Shown in pieces: positions 30,730-41,601 of a stretch of DNA of 64,000 bases. The notes below the pieces were generated by a model. That model was not told where the DNA came from. It searched no databases and saw nothing but the letters and a program-made list of their open reading frames with translations. Origin of the DNA: Adiantum capillus-veneris (lineage: Eukaryota; Streptophyta; Polypodiopsida; Polypodiales; Pteridaceae). Location: NCBI GenBank assembly GCA_014529385.2, contig CM043963.1, positions 3,041,001 to 3,105,000 on the forward strand, read 5' to 3'. Both the position numbers and the translations under genes were made by a program. How positions within the stretch are numbered: the stretch's first letter is position 1; every line of letters begins with the position of its first letter.

Positions 30730-31949
30730 ATGAATCATCCTCACTCTGTCATGAGCTTCGCTTCACTCACAGGATCTCCTACAGGCCAGACGTTGCACCC
30801 CAGCCATTTTTCCTCGGTGTTCCCAGACTGTCCTAACGAGCCTTCGCTAGACTTGAATTTTGTGCAAAAGCTGTCACAGAATAGCCAAAAGGCACAGAAT
30901 GAGTTTGAGCTAGGCCACAGCTTCCATCCTCACCACAATGAAAACAGTCCAAACTCTCAAATGGAGATAATAGCAAAGGTTGTACCTGAGTCCGTTGTAT
31001 TTAATGATGGCCAGGATAAGATGGCTATTGACAGTGTGCCTGTCAAAGCGGCACCACGGTCTCGCTGCCACTGGTCTCATGGTGAAGTAATGGCCCTGTT
31101 TGATGCAAAGAAAGCAGAAGCTGATAGATTTGATGTTGAGATGCCTGGAAAGAAAATCAAGTATTCCTCTGAACGGTGGGATGAGGTGGCTGCCTTTGTA
31201 AAAACTAGGGGTTGCACTAAACTTGCGTCTCAGTGCAAGGATAAGTGGGAAAAGATCTGGCCAGCTTTTAGGAAAATTTTTGACTGGGAGAAGCAAATAC
31301 CTGTTGGCAAAGCAAGCTTCTGGACAATGTTGGGTGATGAAAGAGAGCAGGAAGGGTTTCCTCGTGGTTTTGACAAAGAGCTATATGATGCAATGGCGGC
31401 TCGGTTTGGCTACATCAAACCTATTGACCTGGCATCGATCGTGGTTGACTCATCTAATGAAGACTCAGGTTTGTGAATTGCTTGTCAAAAATGTGTCTTT
31501 GCATTGAACATTATCAGATTTTGTGATTTGTCTCTGCTTTTGACTTCACAGTGGATGTGGCAAACTTTGGTAACGATTCTGCGTTTAATGAGCCTGAAGT
31601 CTTTGAGGATGGCCCATCTGTGGTGGATGACTTAGCACCTGTGGCAGCTGGCCAGAAGCGAAAAAGTCCCGCTTCTGGCTTCAAAAATCAGGGCGACACT
31701 GGTATAGATGTGAGGAAGGAGAATGGGTCTTCTGCGAAGGTTCCAAAAGATCCTCAGCTAACGAAAAAGTTAGCTGAATTGGCTGAACGCAAGCTTGCAT
31801 TAGAGGAGAGAAAAATCAGGCTTGCGGAGAAGAGGTTCCTTCTTGAAGAGAAAAAGCTAGAAGCGACTATTGAGATTGGCAAAGGTTTAATCACATCAAT
31901 GGAGAAGATGACCCAGACAATCTCTAGTCTGGGAGCTCACAAACGGTGA
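30730..31949 (+). CDS. Trihelix (Myb/SANT-like) transcription factor, two exons
   Basis: Exons 30730-31468 and 31552-31949 join in frame to 378 codons. The intron 31469-31551 is 83 bp with GT-AG ends. A Ser/Pro/Asn-rich N-terminus precedes a trihelix DNA-binding domain (about residues 110-205) with HWSHGEVMALFDAK, SSERWDEVAAFVKTRG, SQCKDKWEKIW and the fourth-helix text YDAMAARFG. Exon 2 supplies an acidic segment, a basic GQKRKSP nuclear-signal-like motif and a C-terminal Leu/Glu/Lys-rich coiled coil (about 316-365), as in plant trihelix factors that dimerise and bind GT-type promoter elements. The ATG at 30730 was preferred over 30688, which abuts the GA repeat. It is uninterrupted and is the only clear host gene here. 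Its target genes cannot be told from the sequence. Confidence 0.85.
31469..31551 (+). other. Intron of trihelix gene
   Basis: It begins gtttgtgaa and ends gacttcacag and is T-rich near the acceptor. The phase is conserved: one base of the split Val codon lies in exon 1 and two lie in exon 2. Confidence 0.85.
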
Positions 31950-33875
31950 CACAACCTTGTGGTTCTCAATCATATAGGTGAATTTGGGCTCTTCCTGGAT
32001 TCATCTAGGTATATCTGTCATATAGTGCTGATTACGTCACGGCAATAGAAATGAGGGCCTTACGCTATTCATTGGTTTGTAAGAAGGGGCTCTAGAGCAG
32101 CGTGGTGAAATCAGTTACATAGCATAGCAGCTAGTGTAGTGTTTCATGCTGGCCCTGATGTATGTAGATTGAATCGGAACCAAACCCTGGTTCCTTGTGC
32201 TGTAATGTGAAACCAGCTAAACCTGCTTCTGCGGCAGTGTGTTGGTGCCTGTAAGGCGGAGACGATGGTCTCATTTTGTGGTCGTCACTTCTTTTCTGCC
32301 GTGCCTGATGTTTAGTTTCATTTATGCGTAAACTGCACTTTTTTTCATCCTTCTCATTGTTAAATGGTATAACCACGGATTATACTTTATTGATTGTTTT
32401 GTTGTTTCATGTAATTACATGTCCTACTTATGGTGGTCACGTCCTTTGTGCAATCCAACAGAACCATAGATAATACAGGAGGACCGAGCATGAACACAAT
32501 GTGTAGTAGATATGCGAAGTATGCAATAGGTAGGTGTGGTAGCTTTACACCATGAACATATTACAAACCATGGCTTGAGAGAGCAGTAGTAAGTGGTTGT
32601 TCTTGTAGTGGTTGAGCAAGGTTGTATGAAAGTGATGGTGGATCTTGGAAGGGGGATGGTGTGATCATATAGATGTAATTATTTCTTGTGATTCTTTGTT
32701 ATGCTGTTGAGTTGACTAATGAAGTGTATAGCTGTCTTTCCTACATATGTGTAACTGTACATGCTGCATGGCTTTAATAGTTGGCAACCACGCAGAGGGG
32801 ATCTCCTCTTTAGATTAAGGTTCAATGTTTGTGCAGCATTATTTTAGACAGCCTCTCTTAGGTTACTTTAACTTGCTTTCTTTAGAGTAGGATGTTGCCC
32901 ATTTGCCTTCTGCTCAACTTGTGATGCAGGCAGCTTACAGCCTCTGGCCGATTTTGCTTAGCTTAGCTTGTCACAAGATCTATCGCGTTGAGGAGCTTTG
33001 CTAGTGCTTGTTGACTTTTTTAAGTACACCAGGTTTGGATTGTGCCTGGTCTTTTGATGGTGAGATTACATGTTTGGCATCTAGGAGTGCAGTTTACTTT
33101 TAAGGAGGTACTGCTAACAGCGATGAAAGAAAGGGTGAGGGCAAATCTTTGAAGGAGCCACCTGTAGATTTTACATGCATAGTTATCATCTTGTACATAG
33201 ACGAATGTACAAGGGAACACATGTATATAGTTGCACATGTTAACATGTGTAGTATGTGCATGTATATGTGATGGTGAGAAGTAGCATAAGGCTATGTATA
33301 TTACTCGAGCTTGAGACAACTGTAAACTGATGATCCTTGATCTATAACTTGAAGTCATCGTTGCAAGTCTCATCGGACTCGACTAGTTAATGATGTTACC
33401 TCTGCCTTCAAAATTTCTTTCTTTCTCGTCATTTCCATCTATTATTGTATTTTTTCTCTATCCTTGTCCATCTTCATGACTTCAAGTATGTGGTGATTTG
33501 TAGCATTGATATTGCTATTAACCAGCTTTCTGTAAAGCTTTGTGTTGGTTGCTTCAAATGCTTTGGAAGCCATACTACAATTTCTTGAAATAAAACCTTC
33601 CAAAGCCTCTTGATTTCATGCATTAGCCGTGTAGGGCTCAATGGCCTCACATGTATGGCAGTGTTGGGTTGTCTACATCTATATGTGTGTGTGTGGTTTT
33701 GCCGGGCTTGGGTACTAGTGTTTTGGGTTGTTTGAGTCCCCAAAACATGGTTTTCAATAAGTGTGTGTGTGTGTGGCATTGTATGGATGTGTATGCTTGC
33801 CATGAGTGAGTGAGTGAGTGAGTGAGTGCATATGGTTGTTTATGAGGCTTGTAGATAGTGGATCTGCCCCCAGTC
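31950..33875 (+). other. Trihelix 3' UTR and intergenic DNA
   Basis: No gene is recognised. The first few hundred bases are probably 3' UTR. Simple repeats include (TG)n runs at about 33684-33695 and 33760-33774 and a GTGA/GAGT run at about 33803-33828. Short frames on either strand lack domains. Confidence 0.6.
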
Positions 33876-34132
33876 GGGAACTCAGATTAGTAGCAACATT
33901 GGTAAATATTGAGCCAATTATTGCGATAATTGCATAGTGGATAGTCAATCAGAGGCCTATCCCTAATTAGGACCCATTACTCTTTTGACGGGATCTAATG
34001 TGATTTATTGGATCTATTGTTGTCTATTGCTAATCTTGGTGCTCGTCGTGGTGAAGTTGGCTTGCATGAACTGGTTTAGCTGACTCTACCAACTCAACTT
34101 GGAATAGTTGTTATAAGGGATCAATTGATTCC
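33876..34132 (+). repeat. Left LTR-like repeat of element H
   Basis: It aligns in the same orientation with 48849-49272 over its whole length, sharing segments such as ttggatctattgttgtctatt and the end ggaatag. It lacks ~160 internal bases present in the right copy. Divergence is high. Terminal TG/CA and target duplication could not be fixed. Confidence 0.55.
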
Positions 34133-35270
34133 ATTTTGGCGTTCATGATGGTTGAGCAAACTAGCTCTTGATAGTGAATGTATCTTCCCGTTGGGTTTTT
34201 AAAGTTAGTTGGATTCAATCGTGCCGAGCATCAGACTGCGACATGAGTGGAGAATATCCAAGAGACTTATTGAAGATCATGATAGAGGTTTTGATACTGG
34301 AACGTTACTATGGATATGCTAATGTTCAATCACAAAACCAGCATTCTCCCAAATCAGTATCTGACTTCATGATTTGTCAGAAATATGTGGCATGGTCTGG
34401 TTCCTCTCAGGCTGTGCGCTTTTTCCAAAGTATCCAATCACATTGGAATTCTGGTCTACCTTCCTTCAATTCAGGAATGGTGAGTTCAACCAGCATCAGG
34501 ATCTTGATGCTGGTCTTTCCGGGTATTATGATGTTGCAACCTCAAATCAGAATCTGAAAAAGAATCATTAGAAGCGTTGCATAATTTTATAACTTCATTC
34601 GTCATTGGTTCTGAACTCACGTCTGAAGATTCACCACAGTTTGAAGAACAAGATATGGACAATCCTCAGTATTGGAAACCTTGTGACCTCGCTTCTGACA
34701 ATGATCACATACTCTTCGTGGCCGATTATTCTCAATCAGAGATTACTGCCACAATTCTTTGACAACTACTAAAATTGCAAAGACATTGTCATACGAACAA
34801 GTATAATGCCTCTCAAAGGTCCTCCAATCACTATATTTGCCGAATAGTGGTACTTTGAATGGTTTTCGGAATGACAATACTTGCATTTCTTAAAAGATAC
34901 AAAATCAGTCCATTTCTGAACAACTCGTCTCAATAGTTCTTGTTCCCATTATTTTTGCATTATGCTCCATGCTTTGAGCTACTCTCTGATACCTATTCCC
35001 CTGAAGGATGTTTATATTGCATGACGGAGGATGCACCAGTTTCATGGGTGATGGTAGTTCTAGAGAGGATGGAGGCACTCATTACAGAGGTTATGGTGAT
35101 CCACGAGAAAAGGAACGTTCTGGTCACGAGTGAGGAACGGAGGGTGCAAGAACAGTGCATTATGGTACAAATGTGTAGTGATAATGAAATCTTGAGGGAG
35201 ACTCCAACTTCCGCAGTCGACTATTGGGACATGATTTTTAATGAGAACAGCATACGGTTAATCAGGGTTT

Positions 35271-35621
35271 ATGTTTTCTGACGAGACACTGGTCAGACCT
35301 TCATGTTTTCAAAATCCAGAGTTTGAACAAAGAATACATTCCATTGAAATGACAAAGACGAGTGTCATTGAGAAACTTGAGAAGGTCAATGATAGGCAAA
35401 CATTGAATCAAATTATGCTTCAAAGAAATAGTTTAGTTTTAGATAGGGAGGACCACGACAATCATCTGTCATGGTGTCTGCCCATGTCAGCAACACCAGT
35501 TAAAGCGTTCAGTTTAGGGTTGGATGATGAGTCTTTGAATCTATTGCAGGTCAGACCACTTGAGGTAGCAGGGGAGGATTTTCGAAAACTAGTGGATTGC
35601 TTGGGTATGATCCCAGTTTAG
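35271..35621 (+). pseudogene. Unrecognised frame in element H
   Basis: A 116-codon forward frame with a Lys/Glu helical N-terminal half and a mixed C-terminal half ending in LVDCLGMIPV. No family is recognised. Neighbouring frames 34940-35281 and 35679-36035 have the same look, so it is likely part of one decayed large protein. Confidence 0.3.
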
Positions 35622-36489
35622 GTTCAGAATCCAGAACAACCAGTTGAGATTGAAAAGCATAACGGTCACTGGCAAAGTATGAAGGACCAAATCATCAGTA
35701 GAATCTTGCTAGTAATGACTTTGATTACAAGGACCAACCACATAACCCTAAGGCAGGAAGGGAGTGGAGCATTCATGGTGTGCGTGCATTTAACTATGAG
35801 AAGAGTGTGCAATCCATCACTTTACCCTCAACAACTTGTGTGTCTTGCTCCTTGGCCTCCAGAGCTCCCTCAGCCATCGACTATGACATCGCCTTCTACA
35901 CAACAAGCTTCTTCGCTCACGTCCTCTCCTTCGACTGTGTTTGCTGTTCCACCAAAACCCTCTCGCTTCGACTCACCGACTTCAACAAGTGAGTACTCTC
36001 CCTACTCAAGATTGTTCATAGGACTCCGACTTTAGATGAGAAAGCTACAGAAGTTCAAGCACTTCTCAACCCAGTAGCAAGCACACCGGTGCTTGGTGTC
36101 GCATTATAAGATAGGCAAATATTGTTTTTAGCATAAGGAAAAAGAGCTTCTTAGGCTATGGAGCATGGAAGACGTGCTTAAAGCCATGAAGGTGAGTTTT
36201 GATGTAGAGATGATTCATAAAATGGTTGACACGTTTCACACAAACAGAGGTACTACTGAGATCCATGGCAGACCAGTTTAGACTATGGCCGCAACGCTTT
36301 CTTATGTCCTGTATGTGCCGTTCTCAACCCTGCACTCTCGATGAAATAAGCCAATTTTTGAAAGAAATGCTCGAGGAAAAAAGAAGTGAAAAATTGGTGG
36401 ACAAGGAATCCCAGTTGCATCACTGGAATGCAAGCCAGCATACAAATTTGTCATTGAAGACATCAGTCTCAAGAACAATCCCACGTCTG

Positions 36490-38032
36490 TCTTTGAAAAG
36501 CTATTCTTATGTTACTAGCCAAGATTAAGAACCTTGAAGTTGAGATCAACATTAGCCAATTTCTATACCGTAGCCTCATGCAGCAGATTGCCAAGGTTAA
36601 GGCACAAAATCTCTTTTAAGGCATGGTATAGCTGGCAGTTTCTAAATTGGGCCACCTACATACCAACACATGTCAATGAAATTGTATGGAAGAAGGTTTT
36701 GGGTGATGACACTAAATAAAAGCAGACCAATCAACAAGAGACCTCGGAAGACAAAGAAACAGAACAGACTCCAGAAGGGAAAGGAAAAGAGTTGGCTATT
36801 GTAGGTTCAAAAAGACCAGCAACATATCAAAAGCAGGACCATTTGAAAAGAAGAGAAAAACACTGGATTTGCTGTTGCAATTCCAGCCAAAATTAAAGAT
36901 GCCAACAAAGAAAAAGACATCCACTGATATTGACCAAACTAAAGGGACCTCAAAAGATAAGGCAATTGAGTTGCCTAGTACTCCACCAACATCCACGATG
37001 GAAAAATAAAAGAGCAAAGAAGAAATTGTACTTGTGCACAAGCGTGTTCAACAAATTTGACTCAATAGGTTGCAGTGTTTACAGAAGAAGCCTCTACAAG
37101 GCAATCTGGTTTTTAACAAAGCTGACAAACCCTATCATACTCCTATGCTGCTATATGAAATTGACCAAAATGACAGAGACACAATTACTGAAGGATGTGT
37201 TGATACCATCCAAGAAGGTTGGAATACAATAGCCAATGCAATGGGACAGATGATGGTGAAACAAGGATTTGCTTCCACTTCAGACCTAATTGCCTTGCAA
37301 GAGGAACTCTAGAAGGCTAAGATTGAAGCTAAAGAGTCGAAGAAAAAAATTGCTAAGCTAAGAGCTTTACTTTTGGATCATCAGATCAATGCGAATAGGG
37401 ATGCACAATTGCTGACTTCACAACAGAGGTAGATAGAAAGACTGATAGTCGACAATGTTGTTCTGGAAGAAGAAAAGAAAGAGGCTATTAAGGCGAAGGA
37501 CACCGTGAAAATAATACTAGATCGGAAGAGAGCTGTCCTTAGTACATTGAATGATAATCACAACGTTCTGAAGAAGGATGTAATGGATAAATATATCTAT
37601 CGATCTTTGGTAGATATTTTTTATGGAGATGGTGACTTGACCTTGAATCTAAGTGATTTTCAAAGTCTTGTAGATTCCATCAAATTTGATTTGGAGATTC
37701 CATCAAATTTTCAAAGTCTTGTAGATTCCATCAAATTTGATTTGGAGGATAAATTAAAAAAGTACACAACTACTCTAGTCAATGAGGCACTTGTGGAATA
37801 TATAAAGAATCAAGACCAAAACGATGATGACTATATAGATGAGCACGAGGATAATGGTGAGGGTCCCAACAACAACAAAGGAGATGATGCTGATGATGAT
37901 GATGGTGATCATGATAATCATGATACCCCATCTTCTGGGCCCGCACTAGGCTCAGTAGTAGGTGGATTGACCAACGTTGGACAAGGGATATATAAGAAGA
38001 AAGATGGGGAAGCTAGTGATCAGACACAATAG
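36490..38032 (+). pseudogene. Element H coiled-coil/acidic protein (decayed)
   Basis: Forward coding-like text has a few stops (for example near 37008, 37311 and 37428). Lys-rich segments lead to a clear open frame 37505-38032 (175 codons). That frame has helical text, an in-frame duplicated 17-residue unit (FQSLVDSIKFDLE) and an Asp/Glu/Asn-rich tail (around 37817-37930) ending in Gly/Lys text. Upstream pieces 37070-37312 and 37313-37500 are Lys/Glu/Ala-rich and predict a long coiled coil. No enzymatic motif is present. It could be a gag-like structural protein of element H or an acquired host sequence. Confidence 0.4.
37657..37747 (+). repeat. 51-bp in-frame tandem duplication
   Basis: The unit starting ttttcaaagtcttgtagatt occurs at 37657 and again 51 bases later. 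It keeps the reading frame and duplicates 17 residues. Confidence 0.9.
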
Positions 38033-38298
38033 AAAGATCATACTTGATGTGGTCCATTCCAACAGCCAACCTAGCAAGGAAATCACCAGTAGTAGTCAAT
38101 TAGACAGGGCCGGTTAGCAGGTGAAAGAATAGGCAAGGACAAGAAATTGTTGTGGATTCAGATTCAAGTTCAGACAAAGATCCAAACTACTCTACTAAGC
38201 TGCTGACACTAAATAGAAGAATGAGGAAGCAAAAGTCAATGCAGATTCAAGAGTTCCTACATGATGAGATAGCATACTCTGCTTTAGAATTCTTCCAG

Positions 38299-38541
38299 AT
38301 GTTGTACGTTGGAGCTAGAGGGATAGTGGAGCAGTGGTAGATGATTAAGTACCATGACCAAACCACTTGCTACATCCTAGTTGCATTTAGGTATTGGAGA
38401 GGGTACCAAAATGGTTCCACATGCTGTACGTTGGAGCTAGAAGGATGGTGGAGTAATGGTAGATGATTAAGTACCATGAAAAAACCACTTGTTACATCCT
38501 AGTTGCATTTAGGTACCGGAGAGGGTACTATAATGGTTCCT
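38299..38541 (+). repeat. 122-bp tandem duplication in element H
   Basis: Copies at 38299-38420 and 38421-38541 differ at about ten positions. Both contain gtacgttggagctag and end in gaggg...atggttcc. Confidence 0.9.
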
Positions 38542-39147
38542 GACAAATGATAATGTTATGGTCAACCTGCATGTAAAGGATCCATCCATGGTTAATCGTT
38601 AGAGCATTGGGTTACATTTGGAAATGCTACTAGGAGACAAGCCCACATACAAATGCATGAAGGAGATCAGGACCCAGATCAAAGGTATGTTAGTCAAAAT
38701 GTAGATTTTCAGAGGGGTCATGGATTAGAAGGTGAAGCTATTGCTGGAGAACAATGCGACCAATAGCAAAGGGTGTAAGACACGGATGGCACTTAGGGAG
38801 AAAGAAATGAATTTTAAGAGTTTGTATCATCTCATCAAGAAGATGCTGCAACAAGAGAACGAGATTGTCATGAATTTCATTGAATTTGTCCCCGATTCAC
38901 CAATCCTTATGTATGCATCGCCAATCAAGGAGGATGAACTTCCCATACTTTTTCCTCCTTTGTACCCAAAGTATAACGAATGAGCTGATCAACAGTGCTA
39001 CATCAAGATCGTAGATGCTGCAAGTATGGTATGAAGAAAGTAAAGTAGAGTGGGCATCCTCGACAAAGATCTCGAATGAGGTCGAGCATAAATTCAATGT
39101 AGATAAATTGAAGGCCGACTTGCAGATTTCAGAAGTAAGATGTACCA

Positions 39148-39408
39148 ATGGAGGAATCATCTCAGGCAATTGTTAAAGATTACCAACATGAGTTGCTGCA
39201 ATTATCAATTGAAGCTTTGAAGATTCCAGAGAAGGAATCAAAAAGCAAGGCTGCATCAGAGCCTCAATTTAGAGAGATGCTTGAATTCCTGGTTGAAGCC
39301 AAAATCAAAGCAAATCAGCCACTGCGAGAAGGATGGATTCACACTGCTTCAGTTTGTGATAAGTTGCCCAAGGCTAGGCTAGCCAGAGGCAGACAAAACT
39401 TTGTATGA
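39148..39408 (+). pseudogene. Short frame at end of element H left part
   Basis: 86 codons of Glu/Lys/Ala-rich helical sequence (LLQLSIEALKIPEKESKSK and onward) ending in a basic piece. It is 180 bases left of the G insertion. No family is recognised; it is probably the C-terminal remains of the element H protein. Confidence 0.3.
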
Positions 39409-39588
39409 TGCTGACACCGAGACTTGGAATGCCTTGACACCCTAGGAAGTGGAGACGATGACTAATTGAAGGGAGTAGTTGGAGTAGGAAGAGATTTATC
39501 CGTGATTCAAAAGGAGAGTGCTAGTAGCATGCTCAAGGTGCGAGCCAAGAACTGACCATTCAGGCTCCACATCGGGTCACGTGGAAAA

Positions 39589-41184
39589 TGTCATAATAAT
39601 CAATATCTAATTCTCCTAAATGATTTTCTCATATTAAACTGATCATTTAATGTGGGGAAGTGCCAAGGGAGAAAAAGCTAGAATATTGGTTAAGTTAGCA
39701 GACCGGCCACAGTAGGGATCCAAAGGAGGGAAAATAGGGATCCAAAGAGGGGGCCATCTGCAAAAGAGCCATGTGAAACAACGGGCTAAAAAGACCCTAA
39801 GGTTCAGCCCATTAAGACTTCCAAAATGCTAAGGTTCCAAAATTCAAAGGTTGTGTCCAAAGGTTAACCTTAGGGAAAATTGGATGCTTAGTGTGTACCC
39901 AAAAAGTCTTTCTGCATCCCTACATGGGAGGGGGCGAGCCCCAAAGCTAGGGGATGAGAGAGAAAACCACACACACACACACAGGCTCCCTTTACACAGA
40001 GGGAATGAGGGACACATGTCAGCTTCTTAGGCCAGATGCCCACAAGGTGTGCCCAATTCCTATTGGAAGACCCTTGAAGTGGACCAATGAGAATTAAGCT
40101 AGAGTAAATCTAGTTTAATTAATTTAAAAACATTTAATAAAAGAAACCAATAAGAATTAAGTGTCCTAGAAGACTATTGGGCAGTCTCCCAAGGGGTCCA
40201 ATGAGCATTCAGAAGCCCCATGGCTTGCCTGATTCCTATTGGCCAGGAGGCAAAGGGGTCCAATGAGAGTTTAGTTTAATTATTTAATTATCTAAAGCTC
40301 TCACAAAAGGGGAAAGGGGGACACATGTCAGAAGGCTATCACTTATGCTGCTTAATTCCTATTGGCTTGACCTGGGGAGGTCCAATGAGGAAAAAGCCAG
40401 CCTAACTTAGCAGCTAGGGCTCTCGCCCAAGAGAGAGAGGGGGCTGATTTTTGCTTGGCATTCACTCACACACTCTCACACTTGACCATGTGTGAAGGGA
40501 AAACACTCTATCTCCTCCCAAGCTTTAATGGAGAGCTCATCACCTACTCCAAGCTTGTGAGATAGAAGCCTACATCAACACCCTCTTGGCATGTGGATGC
40601 AAATCCAACCAAGAGCCAAGCTTCAATGCATGCTCATCTTCTCTACCAAGCTAATTACTAAGCTAAGCTATGCTAATATGAGTGATTATGTGAGGAGATG
40701 TACTTCTTTCTCGTAAGATACTTCTTTTTCCTCTCAATCTACTCTCATACCCTGCTAGCTCTCACCATCTTCGAAGGTGTGTGAGGTCTTGGGTCTGAGA
40801 ACGGGGATAATTCAAGTTGTGTTTGATTAAGTGTTTTTTGCTTGGTGTATGAAGCTTCCATCTTCATTGCACTAGCTAGTCTTGAAGGAACACAAAGAAT
40901 TGTATTGTACAATGTCTCTCTTGATGGGAGAAACCATAATACAAAGCCTTTTGGAGGGGGGACCGGCTCCATGCAAATCCGGTCCTCAACTGTTGTCAAT
41001 AGCTTAATTGCTCTCTCTCTTTTGAAAGTATTGTCGATGCTATCTAACTAGGTGTTATGCTTTTTGTTGCTCTCTCCACCCAAGCACTCTTGTAATTCTC
41101 ATTAGGAATCTATTCTAATGAAATGCCCACTATGTTCATGCTAATTTCCGCTCCAAATAAGATTTTAGGCCATTAAATGTTACA
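39589..41184 (+). repeat. 5' LTR of element G
   Basis: It runs from TGTCATAATAATC to ATGTTACA. It contains a (CA)n run (about 39967-39982), reiterated CCAAT/ATTGG boxes (40055-40392) and a GA-rich patch near 40431. The small frames 40745-40999 and 40842-41051 recur identically in the other LTR and are not genes. Confidence 0.95.
40055..40392. promoter_or_regulatory. Reiterated ATTGG/CCAAT boxes in G LTR
   Basis: The pair attcctattgg ... gg(t/a)ccaatgag occurs at about 40056-40097, 40231-40268 and 40356-40390. Extra single boxes lie at about 40146 (aaccaataag), 40177 (tattgggc) and 40198 (gtccaatgag). CCAAT is bound by NF-Y in plants; the arrangement suggests an upstream promoter region, but this is inference. 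The same array is at about 47379-47715 in the 3' LTR. Confidence 0.5.
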
Positions 41185-41185
41185 T

Positions 41186-41197
41186 TGGTATCAGAGC
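41186..41197 (+). other. Primer binding site, element G
   Basis: TGGTATCAGAGC is an exact match to the plant initiator-Met site. One base (t) separates it from the LTR end. Confidence 0.93.
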
Positions 41198-41601
41198 TCA
41201 AGGTTTCTCTTTTCTTGCTCAAGAAGGGAGGTCCTCAAGCTAGCTACAAATGGTTGGTATTATTAATTGCCTGTGAGTAAGTAGAATAGGGATTTTTCAG
41301 CCTTGCAGTGCGCCTGCCTTTGTGCAGTTAACGGGGCATCACCGTCGAGAGCTATGGTCTTAATAGTGGAGTCCTACGGGGCTTGCCTACGGCTTAACCA
41401 CTATTGAGCTATTAGAAGCTTGACAGGAGCCGGTGCTGTTTTGGTGTCGAAAGACCCTCTCTTCTATTCCTTGCAATTAATGGTATTCGAGCCGCGGGTA
41501 CAGTAGCTTGAGTGCTTTTTCTAAAGGGGTAAAGAGGAGTAGCAACTAGGGCTTGAAGTGCCAAAGTACACCTAAAAAGTTTACACCTAAAAGTTGTTAG
41601 A
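41198..41601 (+). other. Element G leader
   Basis: About 400 bases of untranslated leader between the primer site and the gag-pol ATG. No conserved feature is recognised beyond purine-rich text near 41220. Confidence 0.6.

Larger units (their letters stand above)
34133..39583 (+). mobile_element. Internal region of decayed element H, left part
   Basis: About 5.4 kb lies between the left repeat and the G insertion. Forward frames are coding-like but broken by many stops. Content is coiled-coil and acidic low-complexity sequence with no RT, integrase, protease or zinc knuckle. This fits a large non-autonomous retrotransposon, but the class is not proven. The element resumes at 48511. Confidence 0.45.

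Noticed and set aside
40745-41051. Overlapping frames on both strands, repeated at 48069-48375
   Set aside because: Identical because they lie in the two LTRs of element G; they have no domain and are not separate genes.
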